Shown here piece by piece: positions 1 through 8,813 of a stretch of 64,000 nucleotides of DNA. Location: the NCBI RefSeq assembly GCF_001261735.1, contig NZ_CVRP01000014.1, positions 62,001-126,000 of the forward strand, written 5' to 3'. The notes under the pieces were generated by a model, which saw only the letters and a program-made list of their open reading frames with translations, was not told the DNA's origin and made no database searches. Origin of the DNA: Dysgonomonas sp. BGC7. Its GTDB lineage: Bacteria > Bacteroidota > Bacteroidia > Bacteroidales > Dysgonomonadaceae. The first letter of the stretch is position 1, and every line of letters starts with the position of its first letter. The position numbers and the translations under genes were made by a program.

Positions 1-1
1 G

Positions 2-583
2 GCAAACAATGCTCCTGATTTTGGAATAGCATTTGCCGACAATCATAAAAGCTATAAAAAATATCCATATATAAAAGATATGTGTGTAGCGGCAGATGCC
101 AAGGTAGACTCCGCAGATATTGCTTCGCGCAGAAAAAAAGGATTAATCACTAATTATTATGTCTGTTGTAGTGATAAATTCCCGAATGTGTTCACTTTTT
201 CAGATTATCCTGAGGCTGTGTACAGTGCATGGTACTCGGTTGCAGCAGGATATGATGGCTACTTACGTTGGGCATATAATTCGTGGGTAGAAAAACCTCT
301 GACTGATTCCAGATTCAGAACATGGCCTGCCGGAGATACATATATTGTTTACCCGAATGCCAGAACCTCTGTTCGTTTCGAACGACTGATAGAAGGCATA
401 CAGGATGCTGAAAAGATACGCATTTTGCGCAATGAGTTTACAAAAGCAAACTCTCAGGAATCTCTTGAAAAACTGAATCAACTAAATATAGAAGTTGCCA
501 AATTCAATACAATTAAGCCTACTCAACCATACGCAGAAATGCTACATAACGCTAAAGATATTATCAATAAGTTATCCCAATAA
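2..583 (+). CDS. DUF4091 / GH123-like glycoside hydrolase, C-terminal part
   Basis: The reading frame is open from the left edge, so only the last 193 codons are present; the first ATG in frame (80) is internal. The piece reads like the C-terminal half of DUF4091 proteins, which are related to the GH123 N-acetylgalactosaminidase fold. It has the family signature in which YLRWAYNSW is followed by a DSRFRTWPAGDT stretch, a YPN segment and then RFERLIEGIQDAEK. These proteins are usually exported glycan-active enzymes of about 550-600 residues, so roughly two thirds is missing. The substrate cannot be told from this part. A strong hairpin follows the stop codon, so it is the last gene of its transcript. 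Confidence 0.8.
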   Translation, partial: ANNAPDFGIAFADNHKSYKKYPYIKDMCVAADAKVDSADIASRRKKGLITNYYVCCSDKFPNVFTFSDYPEAVYSAWYSVAAGYDGYLRWAYNSWVEKPLTDSRFRTWPAGDTYIVYPNARTSVRFERLIEGIQDAEKIRILRNEFTKANSQESLEKLNQLNIEVAKFNTIKPTQPYAEMLHNAKDIINKLSQ

Positions 584-600
584 GTAACGCTTCAATGAAG

Positions 601-630
601 AGGGCAGAAGATATAATCTTCTGCCCTTTT
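601..630 (+). terminator. Intrinsic terminator between convergent genes
   Basis: AGGGCAGAAGAT (601-612) pairs perfectly with ATCTTCTGCCCT (616-627) around a 3-nt loop and runs into a T-rich tail. It ends the DUF4091 transcript and faces the 3' end of the ATPase gene. Confidence 0.85.
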
Positions 631-647
631 TATATTTAATATTCATA

Positions 648-3566
648 TCATTTCTTTCTGATAAGCCTTATAACCTCTCCTATCCAAAAGACGAGAGATG
701 TTCCCCCGATAATAATCCCCCAATCTTGGATTGTCAGAGGCATAGTGCGAAATACATCGCCACCGAAAGTAACAATCAGTATCTGTCCGACAAGAATAAT
801 CAAAGCTACCAATTCGAAGCCGACACTCTTATTCAAACCAGCAAAAGCTGATTTTCCTGTAGCATACGCTTTTGCATTAAACATATTCCAGAATTGCAAC
901 AAAACAAACACTGTAAAGAAATATGACAAGAAGTAACGTTCTCTGTCCTCTTCAGGGATATAATTGAAGAACGAGTTCAAAGATTCAGGATCAGCGAAAT
1001 AATACATCATAGCCAAAAGCAGAATTACAAATGCAATACCTGTGAATAAAATATGTTTGGCAATGGAAGGTTTGATTATAAAATCGCTATTCTTACGTGG
1101 TTTACTATTCATCACATTAGGATCGGGAGGAAGAGAAGCCAACGCTCCGGCAGCAAATGTATCCATGATAAGATTCACCCACAACATCTGAGTCACTGTC
1201 AGCGGAAGCTCTTGACCAAATATAGATCCGAGGAAAACGATGAGCAATGCAGCAACATTGATGGTAAGCTGAAACAATATAAACCGCTGAATATTCTTGT
1301 AGAGAGAGCGTCCCCACATTACAGCAGTAGCTATACTGCTGAAAGAGTCGTCGAGCAAAGTTATATCACTAGCCTCTTTTGCCACGGAAGTACCTGATCC
1401 CATCGACAAGCCAACATCGGCATAGTTCAGGGCTGGAGCGTCGTTAGTACCATCACCGGTAACAGCAACAATCTCTCCATTTTGCTTCAAGAGATGAACA
1501 AGACGCTGTTTATCGGTAGGACGAGCACGACACATTATCTTAAGTTTCTGTACTCTTTTAAATGCCTCATCATCAGAAAGACTTTCGAAATCTACACCTC
1601 CTATTATATTTTCGTCCGAATCTTCATCATCATTCCAGATACCAATTTGCCGGCCTATTTCTTTTGCTGTACCGTACGTATCTCCTGTAACGATCTTAAC
1701 ACCTACACCGGCATTGAGACAACGCTGAACTGCTTCCGGCACATCGGGACGTACAGGGTCTGAAATTCCTGCAATACCCAGAAATTTAAGATCACCGACG
1801 GCAAGTTCTTCGACTGAACGCGTATCATCTTCAGGAATATATTTATAGGCAAAACCAAGTGTACGCATTGCCTGGTTCTGATATTTCAGCAACTGGGTAT
1901 CTACAGTTTCTTTAAATTGGGCAGTAGGAATATCCCCTTCGGTAGCGACAACAACATCACTTTTAGCCAACACGACTTCGGGTGCTCCCTTCACATAAAG
2001 CACCTTGTGTTTAAGTTTTGGAGAATAAACCAAGGTGGCCATAAATTTACGCTCGGTAGAAAACGGCAACTGATCTATTATATCCTCCTTACTTCTAATA
2101 TTGCTATAGAGAATTTTACTTTTGTTTAACCATAGTAATAATGCCCCTTCGGTAGGGTTGCCCAACGCCGTAACCTTTTCTTTGTTTGAAAAATCGAGGA
2201 AAGCTGTGGAATTGACAGATATATTGCCTATTATAAGACGACTTACTTCACTATCGGTCAGAAGCTGGTCGGATATTCCATAAAAATTGGTATCGGCTAC
2301 CTGCATCTGATTCTGAGTAAGAGTTCCAGTCTTATCGGTACAGATAACAGTGGTTGCTCCCATTGTTTCCACAGCATGCATTTTACGCACCAGATTATTC
2401 ATTTTGAGCATCCTACGCATACTGAGAGCCAAACTAAGAGTAACGCTCATTGGCAACCCTTCGGGAACAGCAACAACAACGAGTGTAACTGCCACCATAA
2501 AGGCTTGTAATATTTCTGTTGCAATGTTAAGATTAATCCATGAATCGCCATTTAAAGGATCTACATCGAACAGATATCCGATAGATGCTATAATGACAGT
2601 GATAAGTGCACCGGTAAGTAGCCATCTCAACCAACCTCCTTCCGCAACCGACTTAGGTAGCTCTAGCTTCCTACCGGTAAGACTAATTCCGTCATATATA
2701 ATAGGCATCCACACCTTTATCAGTGCAACTACAACACCAAGCATAACTGCTCCAAGCAATGCCAACTGATCTAAAGATACAATAACTGTAGGATCGAGAA
2801 AGACGTCTCTTATGACAAGGACGGAAAACGTCAGTACAGCAAGAATAAGACCTATAACTCCAATAAATTTAGCCAACGAATCCAACTGACGATTGAGTGG
2901 AGTTTCTCCTTCTACTTTTTCTGTCGCTTTTTCGGCTACTTTTCCAAATTCAGTTGCATCACCGACTTTCGTTACTTCAAAAACACCATGTCCATTAATA
3001 ACTTTAGTGCCTCTCAATACCCAATTTGAAGAATATGTCACCCCTTCTTCAAAGTGTTCGGGGTTGGTAGTCTTATCTATACTCAATTCGCCTGTAAGAC
3101 AAGATTCGTCGATCTGCATAGAAACAGCTTCAAGTAGAACCCCATCGGCCGGAACCTCATTCCCTATTTCGAGTAATACAATATCTCCTACTACAATATC
3201 TTTTTTTGCTACCTGCCCTATGCTCCCGTTACGCATGACCATTAGCATATCCTCATCATTTACCTGATTGAGTACATCGAATTTTTTATTAGCATCCAAT
3301 TCGAACCAGAAAGACACTCCTGTAGCCAATAATATAGCACAAAAAATGCCGATAGTCTCTATATATTCGTTATGAATAATAGATATTCCCAAAGACAGGA
3401 ATGCCGCAATAAGCAGAATACGAATAATAGGGTCTTCAAATTTTTTCAGAAACAATTTCCATAAAGGCTCTTTTTTAGGCGGGGTCAGGATATTAGCTCC
3501 GTGCTTCTGCCGACTTTCCTTTACTTGGCTGCTTGTTAGCCCTGTATAACTATTTTTTCCTTCCAT
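648..3566 (-). CDS. Calcium-translocating P-type ATPase (PMCA/SERCA-like)
   Basis: 972-residue inner-membrane pump that moves Ca2+ out of the cytoplasm with ATP. All P-type landmarks are present in order: cation-ATPase N-terminal region, actuator-domain TGE (158-160), transmembrane PEGLP (368-372, the Ca2+-coordinating motif of helix M4), phosphorylation loop DKTGT with Asp411, nucleotide-domain KGAPE (526-530) and hinge TGDGTNDAP (703-711). A C-terminal block of several membrane helices (about 765-965) is the usual cation ATPase C-terminal domain. Between M3 and M4 (about 265-315) there is a longer stretch than in animal SERCA, as in other bacterial PMCA-type pumps. Ion specificity is inferred from PEGLP and overall similarity. 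It is apparently monocistronic, with a terminator-like hairpin on each side. Confidence 0.93.
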   Translation of the reverse strand: MEGKNSYTGLTSSQVKESRQKHGANILTPPKKEPLWKLFLKKFEDPIIRILLIAAFLSLGISIIHNEYIETIGIFCAILLATGVSFWFELDANKKFDVLNQVNDEDMLMVMRNGSIGQVAKKDIVVGDIVLLEIGNEVPADGVLLEAVSMQIDESCLTGELSIDKTTNPEHFEEGVTYSSNWVLRGTKVINGHGVFEVTKVGDATEFGKVAEKATEKVEGETPLNRQLDSLAKFIGVIGLILAVLTFSVLVIRDVFLDPTVIVSLDQLALLGAVMLGVVVALIKVWMPIIYDGISLTGRKLELPKSVAEGGWLRWLLTGALITVIIASIGYLFDVDPLNGDSWINLNIATEILQAFMVAVTLVVVAVPEGLPMSVTLSLALSMRRMLKMNNLVRKMHAVETMGATTVICTDKTGTLTQNQMQVADTNFYGISDQLLTDSEVSRLIIGNISVNSTAFLDFSNKEKVTALGNPTEGALLLWLNKSKILYSNIRSKEDIIDQLPFSTERKFMATLVYSPKLKHKVLYVKGAPEVVLAKSDVVVATEGDIPTAQFKETVDTQLLKYQNQAMRTLGFAYKYIPEDDTRSVEELAVGDLKFLGIAGISDPVRPDVPEAVQRCLNAGVGVKIVTGDTYGTAKEIGRQIGIWNDDEDSDENIIGGVDFESLSDDEAFKRVQKLKIMCRARPTDKQRLVHLLKQNGEIVAVTGDGTNDAPALNYADVGLSMGSGTSVAKEASDITLLDDSFSSIATAVMWGRSLYKNIQRFILFQLTINVAALLIVFLGSIFGQELPLTVTQMLWVNLIMDTFAAGALASLPPDPNVMNSKPRKNSDFIIKPSIAKHILFTGIAFVILLLAMMYYFADPESLNSFFNYIPEEDRERYFLSYFFTVFVLLQFWNMFNAKAYATGKSAFAGLNKSVGFELVALIILVGQILIVTFGGDVFRTMPLTIQDWGIIIGGTSLVFWIGEVIRLIRKK

Positions 3567-3605
3567 TATTTCCTTACTAAGTTATTCAAATATGACGAAA
3601 TTCAG

Positions 3606-3613
3606 CAAAAATA
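3606..3613 (-). promoter_or_regulatory. Possible -7 element for the Ca2+ ATPase
   Basis: On the minus strand this reads TATTTTTG, matching the Bacteroidetes -7 consensus TAnnTTTG, 40 bp before the start codon. No clear -33 TTTG was seen at the right distance. Confidence 0.3.
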
Positions 3614-3668
3614 AACCTATATGTTAATTTATAGCTCTGTAATCTGTTAAGTTATTGTTACGAGAAAA

Positions 3669-3705
3669 TGAAAAGAGCAGAAGAGGACTTCAACTGCTCT
3701 TTTCA
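3669..3705 (-). terminator. Terminator of ispG
   Basis: TGAAAAGAGCAG (3669-3680) and CTGCTCTTTTCA (3694-3705) form a perfect 12-bp stem just beyond the ispG stop codon. On the minus strand it is followed by a T-rich tail. Confidence 0.7.
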
Positions 3706-3711
3706 TTTATA

Positions 3712-5562
3712 TTATTCAGTTTCGGGCTCAGCCCAATCTCCATTATCTTTTATCAACTGAACAAGACGTTGCACAGCCTCTTCGGATGGAATATTCTTTT
3801 CTATCAGGTTCTTTTTCTTATAAAGAGATATTTTCCCTTTTTCTGCCCCCACATAACCATAGTCTGCATCGGCCATTTCACCGGGTCCATTTACAATACA
3901 GCCCATTACCCCTATTTTCAAATGTTTGAGATGGGAGGTCGCTGTTTTAACCAAAGCTACAGTCGTTTGCAAATCGAACAAAGTTCTACCACAGCTCGGA
4001 CAAGATATATACTCCGTTTTACTGGTGCGGACGCGCGAAGCCTGCAAAATTCCAAACATGTAAGCATCCACATTTTTCAGGTTTATATCACCTTCATTCT
4101 CAAGCATGACTCCATTACCAAATCCATCCAAAAATAAAGTACCCAAATCGACAGAAGCTTTTATCTGCAAGTCTTCCGCTTTATTTTCTTTGTATTGACG
4201 ATTGAAAATGACAGGTGTATCACAGTCGTTATTCATCAATGTATGAACAAATGCACGCTGCTCCCCTATCCCATTTATATGGTCTGTAGAAAGTATTACG
4301 ACTATATTTCTGCACTCTTTCAGCAAAGAAATTATCTCTTCATTCAACTGAGGATATGACAAAAACAGGAATTTAATATCTGCGTCAGTATTTTTTATTT
4401 CTTGCCAGTTAGAAACATCAAACAATGGATACGTATTCTTCTCTTTCTTCCATCCTGCAAAATCTATTATGGAAGGTATTGCACGTGGAGCCTCTACAGG
4501 AAGGTCTTTGCCTACATAGATATAATCGGGCAGAAAATGACTATTAAATTCGAAATTACCATGAGAGCGATTCGATACAACAACAGGAACATTATCACCT
4601 CCAATATTAGATATAGTATAAGTCTCTCTTCTGTCGGTAGAGAATTGAGAATATTTTTCAGAAGCTACGGCTTTTATTTCAGGATGATTCTCTTTTTGCA
4701 TAACATACGCCACCAGCTTGCGGGCAACGGGCACCTCAAATTCAGGATCTTCACTTAAAGAAACTCTAATTGTATCTCCAATGCCATCAGACAATAAAGA
4801 ACCTATACCAACAGCAGACTTAATACGCCCATCTTCTCCGTCACCAGCCTCTGTAACTCCCAGATGCAATGGAAAGTTCAAATCTTCCCGTTCCATACGA
4901 TCTATCAACAGACGAACGGCCTTCGACATAACGACTGTATTAGAAGTTTTCATCGAAATAGCAATATCTCTGAAATTCTCTTCGAGACAGATATGCAAAA
5001 ATTCCATGCATGACTCGACCATACCTTCCGGCGTATCTCCATAACGGCTCATTATACGATCTGAAAGAGATCCATGATTTACTCCTATACGTATCGCTGT
5101 TTTGTTTTCTTTACAGATATTTAAAAGAGGAACAAGTTTACTCCTTATCTTATCTATTTCAGCAGCATATTCTTCGTCAGTATATTCGAAGGTCTCGAAG
5201 GTTTTAACCCTATCTACGAAATTTCCGGGATTTATACGAACCTTTTCCACAACTTTAGCTGCTGCTTCAGCCGCACGAGGGTTGAAATGGATATCAGCAA
5301 TGAGGGGGGTATTGTAGCCTTGTTTTCGGACTTCTTCTTTTATGTTTTTCAGATTGTCAGCCTCCCGAACACCTTGTGCTGTCAGCCTAACATAATCTGC
5401 TCCTGCCTGCACAATCCGTATAACCTGATCGACGCTGGCCTCAGTATCGTTCGTGTTTGTATTTGTCATCGACTGGATACGTATGGGGTTATTTGCCCCC
5501 AATGGAGTATTACCAATCCTTGTTTCCGAAGAAACACGTCTTTTATAATTGAAATAATTCAT
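3712..5562 (-). CDS. ispG: 4-hydroxy-3-methylbut-2-enyl diphosphate synthase (IspG/GcpE), long form
   Basis: Reduces 2-C-methyl-D-erythritol 2,4-cyclodiphosphate to HMBPP in the MEP isoprenoid pathway; cytoplasmic iron-sulfur enzyme. The N-terminal TIM barrel (about 1-270) carries the family opening RIGNTPLGANNPIRIQSMTN. The C-terminal domain binds one [4Fe-4S] cluster through Cys521 and Cys524 (CPSC), Cys555 (GVMGC) and Glu562 of NGPGE. At 616 residues it is much longer than the roughly 370-residue E. coli enzyme. The extra region (about 280-480) is the insert domain typical of Bacteroidetes and plant IspG. Another MEP enzyme, dxs, lies about 23 kb away in this window. A good promoter lies about 30 bp upstream. 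Confidence 0.96.
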   Translation of the reverse strand: MNYFNYKRRVSSETRIGNTPLGANNPIRIQSMTNTNTNDTEASVDQVIRIVQAGADYVRLTAQGVREADNLKNIKEEVRKQGYNTPLIADIHFNPRAAEAAAKVVEKVRINPGNFVDRVKTFETFEYTDEEYAAEIDKIRSKLVPLLNICKENKTAIRIGVNHGSLSDRIMSRYGDTPEGMVESCMEFLHICLEENFRDIAISMKTSNTVVMSKAVRLLIDRMEREDLNFPLHLGVTEAGDGEDGRIKSAVGIGSLLSDGIGDTIRVSLSEDPEFEVPVARKLVAYVMQKENHPEIKAVASEKYSQFSTDRRETYTISNIGGDNVPVVVSNRSHGNFEFNSHFLPDYIYVGKDLPVEAPRAIPSIIDFAGWKKEKNTYPLFDVSNWQEIKNTDADIKFLFLSYPQLNEEIISLLKECRNIVVILSTDHINGIGEQRAFVHTLMNNDCDTPVIFNRQYKENKAEDLQIKASVDLGTLFLDGFGNGVMLENEGDINLKNVDAYMFGILQASRVRTSKTEYISCPSCGRTLFDLQTTVALVKTATSHLKHLKIGVMGCIVNGPGEMADADYGYVGAEKGKISLYKKKNLIEKNIPSEEAVQRLVQLIKDNGDWAEPETE

Positions 5563-5592
5563 ATAACTTTTCTTATTCTTCCATTAATATAA

Positions 5593-5621
5593 CAAAGATA
5601 GATTTTTTTTGTTTTATGCAA
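5593..5621 (-). promoter_or_regulatory. Promoter of ispG
   Basis: Minus-strand -7 element TATCTTTG (5600-5593), with TTG (5621-5619) 18 bp further upstream as -33 element. The start codon is at 5562, giving a leader of about 20-25 nt. Confidence 0.5.
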
Positions 5622-5642
5622 CCAATCAAAGATTAACGAAGA

Positions 5643-5677
5643 AGACCGCCACTACATTCTATGATGCAGGGCGGCCT
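5643..5677 (-). terminator. Probable terminator of the DUF3332 gene
   Basis: AGACCGCC (5643-5650) pairs with GGCGGCCT (5670-5677), with one G-U pair. It sits just past the DUF3332 stop codon, but the minus-strand T tract is weak (TCTTCTTCG). Confidence 0.5.
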
Positions 5678-5696
5678 TTATATACTTTCTTCTTAT

Positions 5697-6245
5697 TTAT
5701 TTTGCAGCGAAATATATTGAACTCTCTACAGTCTGACGCAAAGCCAAAAGACCTTCATTAGATAGCTCAACTCTACTTTCCTGTCCGTTTGGCAGATACA
5801 CTACTGCATTCTTCTTGTCGTCTTCTATTTTGATAAGTTTTGTAACTTTATCGTTAGCAACAAGACTCCATGTATTTGTGTCTTTATCGTAAATAAATTG
5901 AGATTCTTCTCCTTTTTCATCCTGAATACGATAACCGTTTTCCAACGTTTCTACAGTATAAATTCCATTTTCGCCCTGTACTTTTTTTATAACACCGGCT
6001 TCCACAGGATTCTCTCCTGTCCAAAACTCAATTGAATTGAACAACAATACATCTCCAAGCATTGTTAACGCATAAGCCGGAGTAAACACAACAAACAGAA
6101 TTGCATTTACAAACTTATTGCTATCAATAGTCTTATTCCAGTCCAAAAAACGATTGGAAAGACTAAATGAGCCTATACACGAAGAAAACAAGAAGCTAAA
6201 CGACAGAGTAGATACTACAATCATTCTTAAAAATCTTTTTTTCAT
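5697..6245 (-). CDS. DUF3332 domain lipoprotein
   Basis: 182-residue protein with a lipoprotein signal: basic start, hydrophobic stretch, then FSSC with Cys23 as likely lipidation site. The segment NKFVNAILFVVFTPAYALTM plus NSIEFWTGENPVEAG matches DUF3332, a family of small envelope lipoproteins with one hydrophobic segment after the signal. The rest is a beta-rich C-terminal part containing YTVETLENGYRI. The biochemical role is unknown. It stands between ispG and xerD with its own terminator and a candidate -7 element, so it is probably transcribed alone. Confidence 0.8.
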   Translation of the reverse strand: MKKRFLRMIVVSTLSFSFLFSSCIGSFSLSNRFLDWNKTIDSNKFVNAILFVVFTPAYALTMLGDVLLFNSIEFWTGENPVEAGVIKKVQGENGIYTVETLENGYRIQDEKGEESQFIYDKDTNTWSLVANDKVTKLIKIEDDKKNAVVYLPNGQESRVELSNEGLLALRQTVESSIYFAAK

Positions 6246-6280
6246 AAAATATCTTTTTATAGTTTTTAGATTAGCATTTG

Positions 6281-6288
6281 CAAAAATA
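6281..6288 (-). promoter_or_regulatory. Possible -7 element for the DUF3332 gene
   Basis: Minus strand reads TATTTTTG, 36 bp before the ATG. No -33 partner was recognised. Confidence 0.3.
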
Positions 6289-6310
6289 TAATAATTATAA
6301 TAAACGAGTA

Positions 6311-7213
6311 TTATTTTCTATTATTGCGAGGGTGATGCTCTATTATCTCCTGCCGCAGATACTCCCTGTCCATATGCGTATATATTTCCGTAGTAGTTAT
6401 CTTTTCGTGACCCAGCATCATCTGAATAGCCCTTATGTTAGCTCCTCCTTCGAGTAGATGTGTAGCAAACGAATGGCGAAATGTATGAGGGCTTATCTCT
6501 TTTTTTATACCGGCCATCTGAGCGTACTGTTTTATAAAATAAAATATCATAATGCGGGAAATAGCAGTACCCCTATTACTCAAGAAAAGTACATTTTCCG
6601 AGCCTTTCTTTACCGTCATTTCATTTCTGAAATACAAATATTTATTTATTTCATTTATTGCTGTATGAGATATGGGCACAAGTCTTTGCTTACTTCCTTT
6701 GCCCTCCACTTTTATAAAACCTTCATCAAAAAACAAATCTGAGAATTTCAAGTAGACAAGTTCTGAAACGCGAAGCCCACAACTATATAAAACTTCCAGT
6801 ATAGCTCTGTTTCGCTGCCCCTCTTTTGTAGAATGGTCTATCACAGAAAAAAGGTTTTCTATTTCTTCCAAAGACAATACAGTAGGCAACTTAAGCCCTA
6901 TTTTGGGAGTCTCGAGCAGTTCGGTCGGATCGTTTTGCATATATCCGTCAAGAACAAGAAAGTTATAAAATGATTTTATTCCCGAAATAATACGAGCTAC
7001 AGAACGAGCATTAATACCAATATCGTAAAGCTGCGCAATAAATTGTTGCAAATGGTCTAACGTCACATTCTCTGCTGTCAGATTTTCATTCCGAAGAAAT
7101 ATTGACAATTTATCGAGATCGGTCAGATAAGCATCAATAGAGTTAGGAGACAATGATTTCTCCAACAACATATAATTTTTATACTTCTTTATTATATTTT
7201 CTTTTAACTCCAT
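6311..7213 (-). CDS. xerD: Site-specific tyrosine recombinase XerD
   Basis: 300-residue integrase-family recombinase that, with XerC, resolves chromosome dimers at dif. The N-terminal SAM-like core-binding domain spans about 5-85 and the catalytic domain about 105-290. The catalytic set is complete: Arg148 (CGLRVSEL), Lys172 (GKGSK), His243 and Arg246 (HTFRH), His269 (LGHE) and nucleophile Tyr278 (EIYTH). Length and motif spacing fit chromosomal XerD better than a mobile-element integrase, and no attachment site or mobile genes are nearby. It diverges from the divIC-like gene across an 81-bp promoter region. Confidence 0.93.
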   Translation of the reverse strand: MELKENIIKKYKNYMLLEKSLSPNSIDAYLTDLDKLSIFLRNENLTAENVTLDHLQQFIAQLYDIGINARSVARIISGIKSFYNFLVLDGYMQNDPTELLETPKIGLKLPTVLSLEEIENLFSVIDHSTKEGQRNRAILEVLYSCGLRVSELVYLKFSDLFFDEGFIKVEGKGSKQRLVPISHTAINEINKYLYFRNEMTVKKGSENVLFLSNRGTAISRIMIFYFIKQYAQMAGIKKEISPHTFRHSFATHLLEGGANIRAIQMMLGHEKITTTEIYTHMDREYLRQEIIEHHPRNNRK

Positions 7214-7232
7214 GATATATCAAATATGCTTG

Positions 7233-7248
7233 CAAATATATATCTTTG
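7233..7248. promoter_or_regulatory. Back-to-back -7 elements of xerD and the divIC-like gene
   Basis: Two perfect TAnnTTTG matches abut each other: TATATTTG on the minus strand (7240-7233) for xerD and TATCTTTG on the plus strand (7241-7248) for the divIC-like gene. No convincing -33 TTTG was found for either. Confidence 0.4.
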
Positions 7249-7294
7249 CAAATAGAGTTTCTTATAGTTATAATCATTTAAATCCGCCTTGAAT

Positions 7295-7597
7295 ATGCAA
7301 ATACTTAAGTCCATATTCAGATATCTCAACTCCAGATATACAAAAATACAATTATTAATAATGTTGGTAATCATTGTATTCGCATTTTTTATAAGCGACA
7401 GCAATATCTTTGCCCGGCTAGGATACGACTCTAAGATACGCGAATTGAACAATCAGATCAGTTACTATCGGGACAAAACAGTAGAAGATAAGAAAAAGCT
7501 CGAAGAACTGGAATCGGACAAAGACCATATAGAGAAATTTGCCCGTGAAAACTACCTGATGAAAAAAGAAAATGAAGATGTCTTCATTATTGAATAA
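7295..7597 (+). CDS. FtsB/DivIC-type septum formation protein
   Basis: 100-residue bitopic membrane protein: short cytoplasmic N-terminus, one membrane helix (about 23-42), then a periplasmic coiled coil rich in Glu/Lys (about 52-85), ending in FARENYLMKKENEDVFII. This is the architecture of the FtsB/DivIC family, which forms a complex with FtsL and FtsQ/DivIB and activates septal peptidoglycan synthesis. The start is the ATG at 7295; a TTG at 7289 would add two residues only. The following membrane gene begins 32 bp downstream and is probably co-transcribed. Confidence 0.85.
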   Translation: MQILKSIFRYLNSRYTKIQLLIMLVIIVFAFFISDSNIFARLGYDSKIRELNNQISYYRDKTVEDKKKLEELESDKDHIEKFARENYLMKKENEDVFIIE

Positions 7598-7629
7598 AAA
7601 TAAAAAAGGTTTATGACCTTAACTTGCAA

Positions 7630-7977
7630 ATGAATTTAAAAACAAAAAATATTTTTTTCCAAATAGCTGCAATACTTATACTCATTGCGGCTTCTATGTA
7701 TTCTTTCAATACCATCATAGCTAAGTACATGATGATAGTCGGAGTAGCGGGATTTGCAGCTGTGGTTTTCACCTCGCCTTACAAGGGTAAGAGCCTCAGG
7801 GGTAAGCGCATGTTCAACATTCAAATTCTGGCAGTGTTATTGATGGCCGTTTCTACATACCTTATGTTTGTAGACATGAGTGCATGGCCTGTAACATTGC
7901 TGATAGCAGCTTTGCTTACCCTGTACTGTTCTATCATTTTACCTAAGATATATAATAAAGAAAAAGAGGGAGATTAA
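7630..7977 (+). CDS. Small four-helix membrane protein, unknown
   Basis: 115 residues, almost all hydrophobic. Four predicted membrane helices (about 8-25, 28-45, 63-80, 85-103) are joined by very short loops, one basic (YKGKSLRGKR), with a basic/acidic tail. I do not recognise a named family. The ATG at 7630 is preferred over an in-frame TTG at 7624. It lies between the divIC-like gene and a secreted protein, abutting the latter exactly (stop at 7975-7977, next ATG at 7978). The three therefore look like one operon, and an envelope or cell-division role is a guess from context. Confidence 0.6.
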   Translation: MNLKTKNIFFQIAAILILIAASMYSFNTIIAKYMMIVGVAGFAAVVFTSPYKGKSLRGKRMFNIQILAVLLMAVSTYLMFVDMSAWPVTLLIAALLTLYCSIILPKIYNKEKEGD

Positions 7978-8787
7978 ATGACTAAACTAATACTAACAGT
8001 CTTTGTCTTAGCCTCTTCGTTAAGTGCTTTTTCTCAAACTGATTTGGAAACCAGAGCCAAAGAAATTTCCGATGAAGGAAAGATGCTTTACAGATTGGAA
8101 ATTGCAGCATGGCATGGATCAGACATCTTCAAGACCAGTTATAAAGAACCTTGGCGCATAGGTGGATATTTTGCATATCTGGATGAGGATAAACCTAAAT
8201 GTTTATTCTTTTCTAAAGCAGAAAAGCCTAAGGTTATAGGAGTTGTAAGTTTTGGAGATATGATAGTCGTAGAAACCGCAACAATAGCATTCAAAGAACG
8301 AGAGTTCAGTAATAAGGAACAAGAATTATATACCATCAGGGCAAAGGCTTTTGAAGAAGTACAAACCGATACCTTATTTAAAGCCTACAACAATACAAAT
8401 CTGAATCTGATTCCCTTGATATATAACGGAGAAAAGAAAGTATATGCTATCACTGCACCTAAAGTAGTAGGAACAGTGCTTTTCGGAAACGATTACTTAT
8501 TCACCTTCGGCAAGAACAACTCTCTGATAGAAAAGAAACAGATACATAGAAACCTCATTCCGATAGAATTTGACAATAATAAAGAAACCATAGCAACAGT
8601 TCATTATCACGCTTCTGAAACAGGAGAATTTATAACTCCGACAGACATCTGCACCCTGATGCTTTATTCAAAATTCACGAAATGGAAAACTCATTATGTA
8701 GTATCTGAAAATTATGTCAGCATATGGGATTGTGAAAAAGAAGAACTAACGATTCTTACAAGGGAGGATTATGATAAGCAACTGTAA
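7978..8787 (+). CDS. Secreted protein of unknown function
   Basis: 269 residues with a Sec signal peptide (MTKLILTVFVLASSLSAFS, cleavage near residue 20 before QTDLE). The mature part is soluble and of mixed alpha/beta character, with no cysteine pattern or catalytic motif that I recognise. A twice-occurring theme, PKVIGVVSFGD (about 84-94) and PKVVGTVLFGN (about 161-171), suggests two internally repeated beta-rich lobes, each preceded by a short KKVYAIT/KPKCLFF-type strand. It starts directly after the stop of the small membrane protein and is followed by an oxidoreductase gene 26 bp later. Probably periplasmic. Confidence 0.6.
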   Translation: MTKLILTVFVLASSLSAFSQTDLETRAKEISDEGKMLYRLEIAAWHGSDIFKTSYKEPWRIGGYFAYLDEDKPKCLFFSKAEKPKVIGVVSFGDMIVVETATIAFKEREFSNKEQELYTIRAKAFEEVQTDTLFKAYNNTNLNLIPLIYNGEKKVYAITAPKVVGTVLFGNDYLFTFGKNNSLIEKKQIHRNLIPIEFDNNKETIATVHYHASETGEFITPTDICTLMLYSKFTKWKTHYVVSENYVSIWDCEKEELTILTREDYDKQL

Positions 8788-8813
8788 TATATCCTTATAT
8801 AAAATTTGATACA

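Noticed and set aside
2350-2769. 139-codon plus-strand ORF inside the Ca2+ ATPase gene
   Set aside because: It is antisense to a well-conserved gene and its composition is that of a reverse-complement shadow.
6311-7213. XerD as integrase of a mobile element
   Set aside because: The motif spacing and length fit chromosomal XerD; there are no flanking repeats, tRNA, transposition or conjugation genes.
7204-7452. 82-codon ORF on the minus strand over the divIC-like gene and promoter region
   Set aside because: It lies antisense to the FtsB/DivIC-type gene and its promoter; the protein has no recognisable features.
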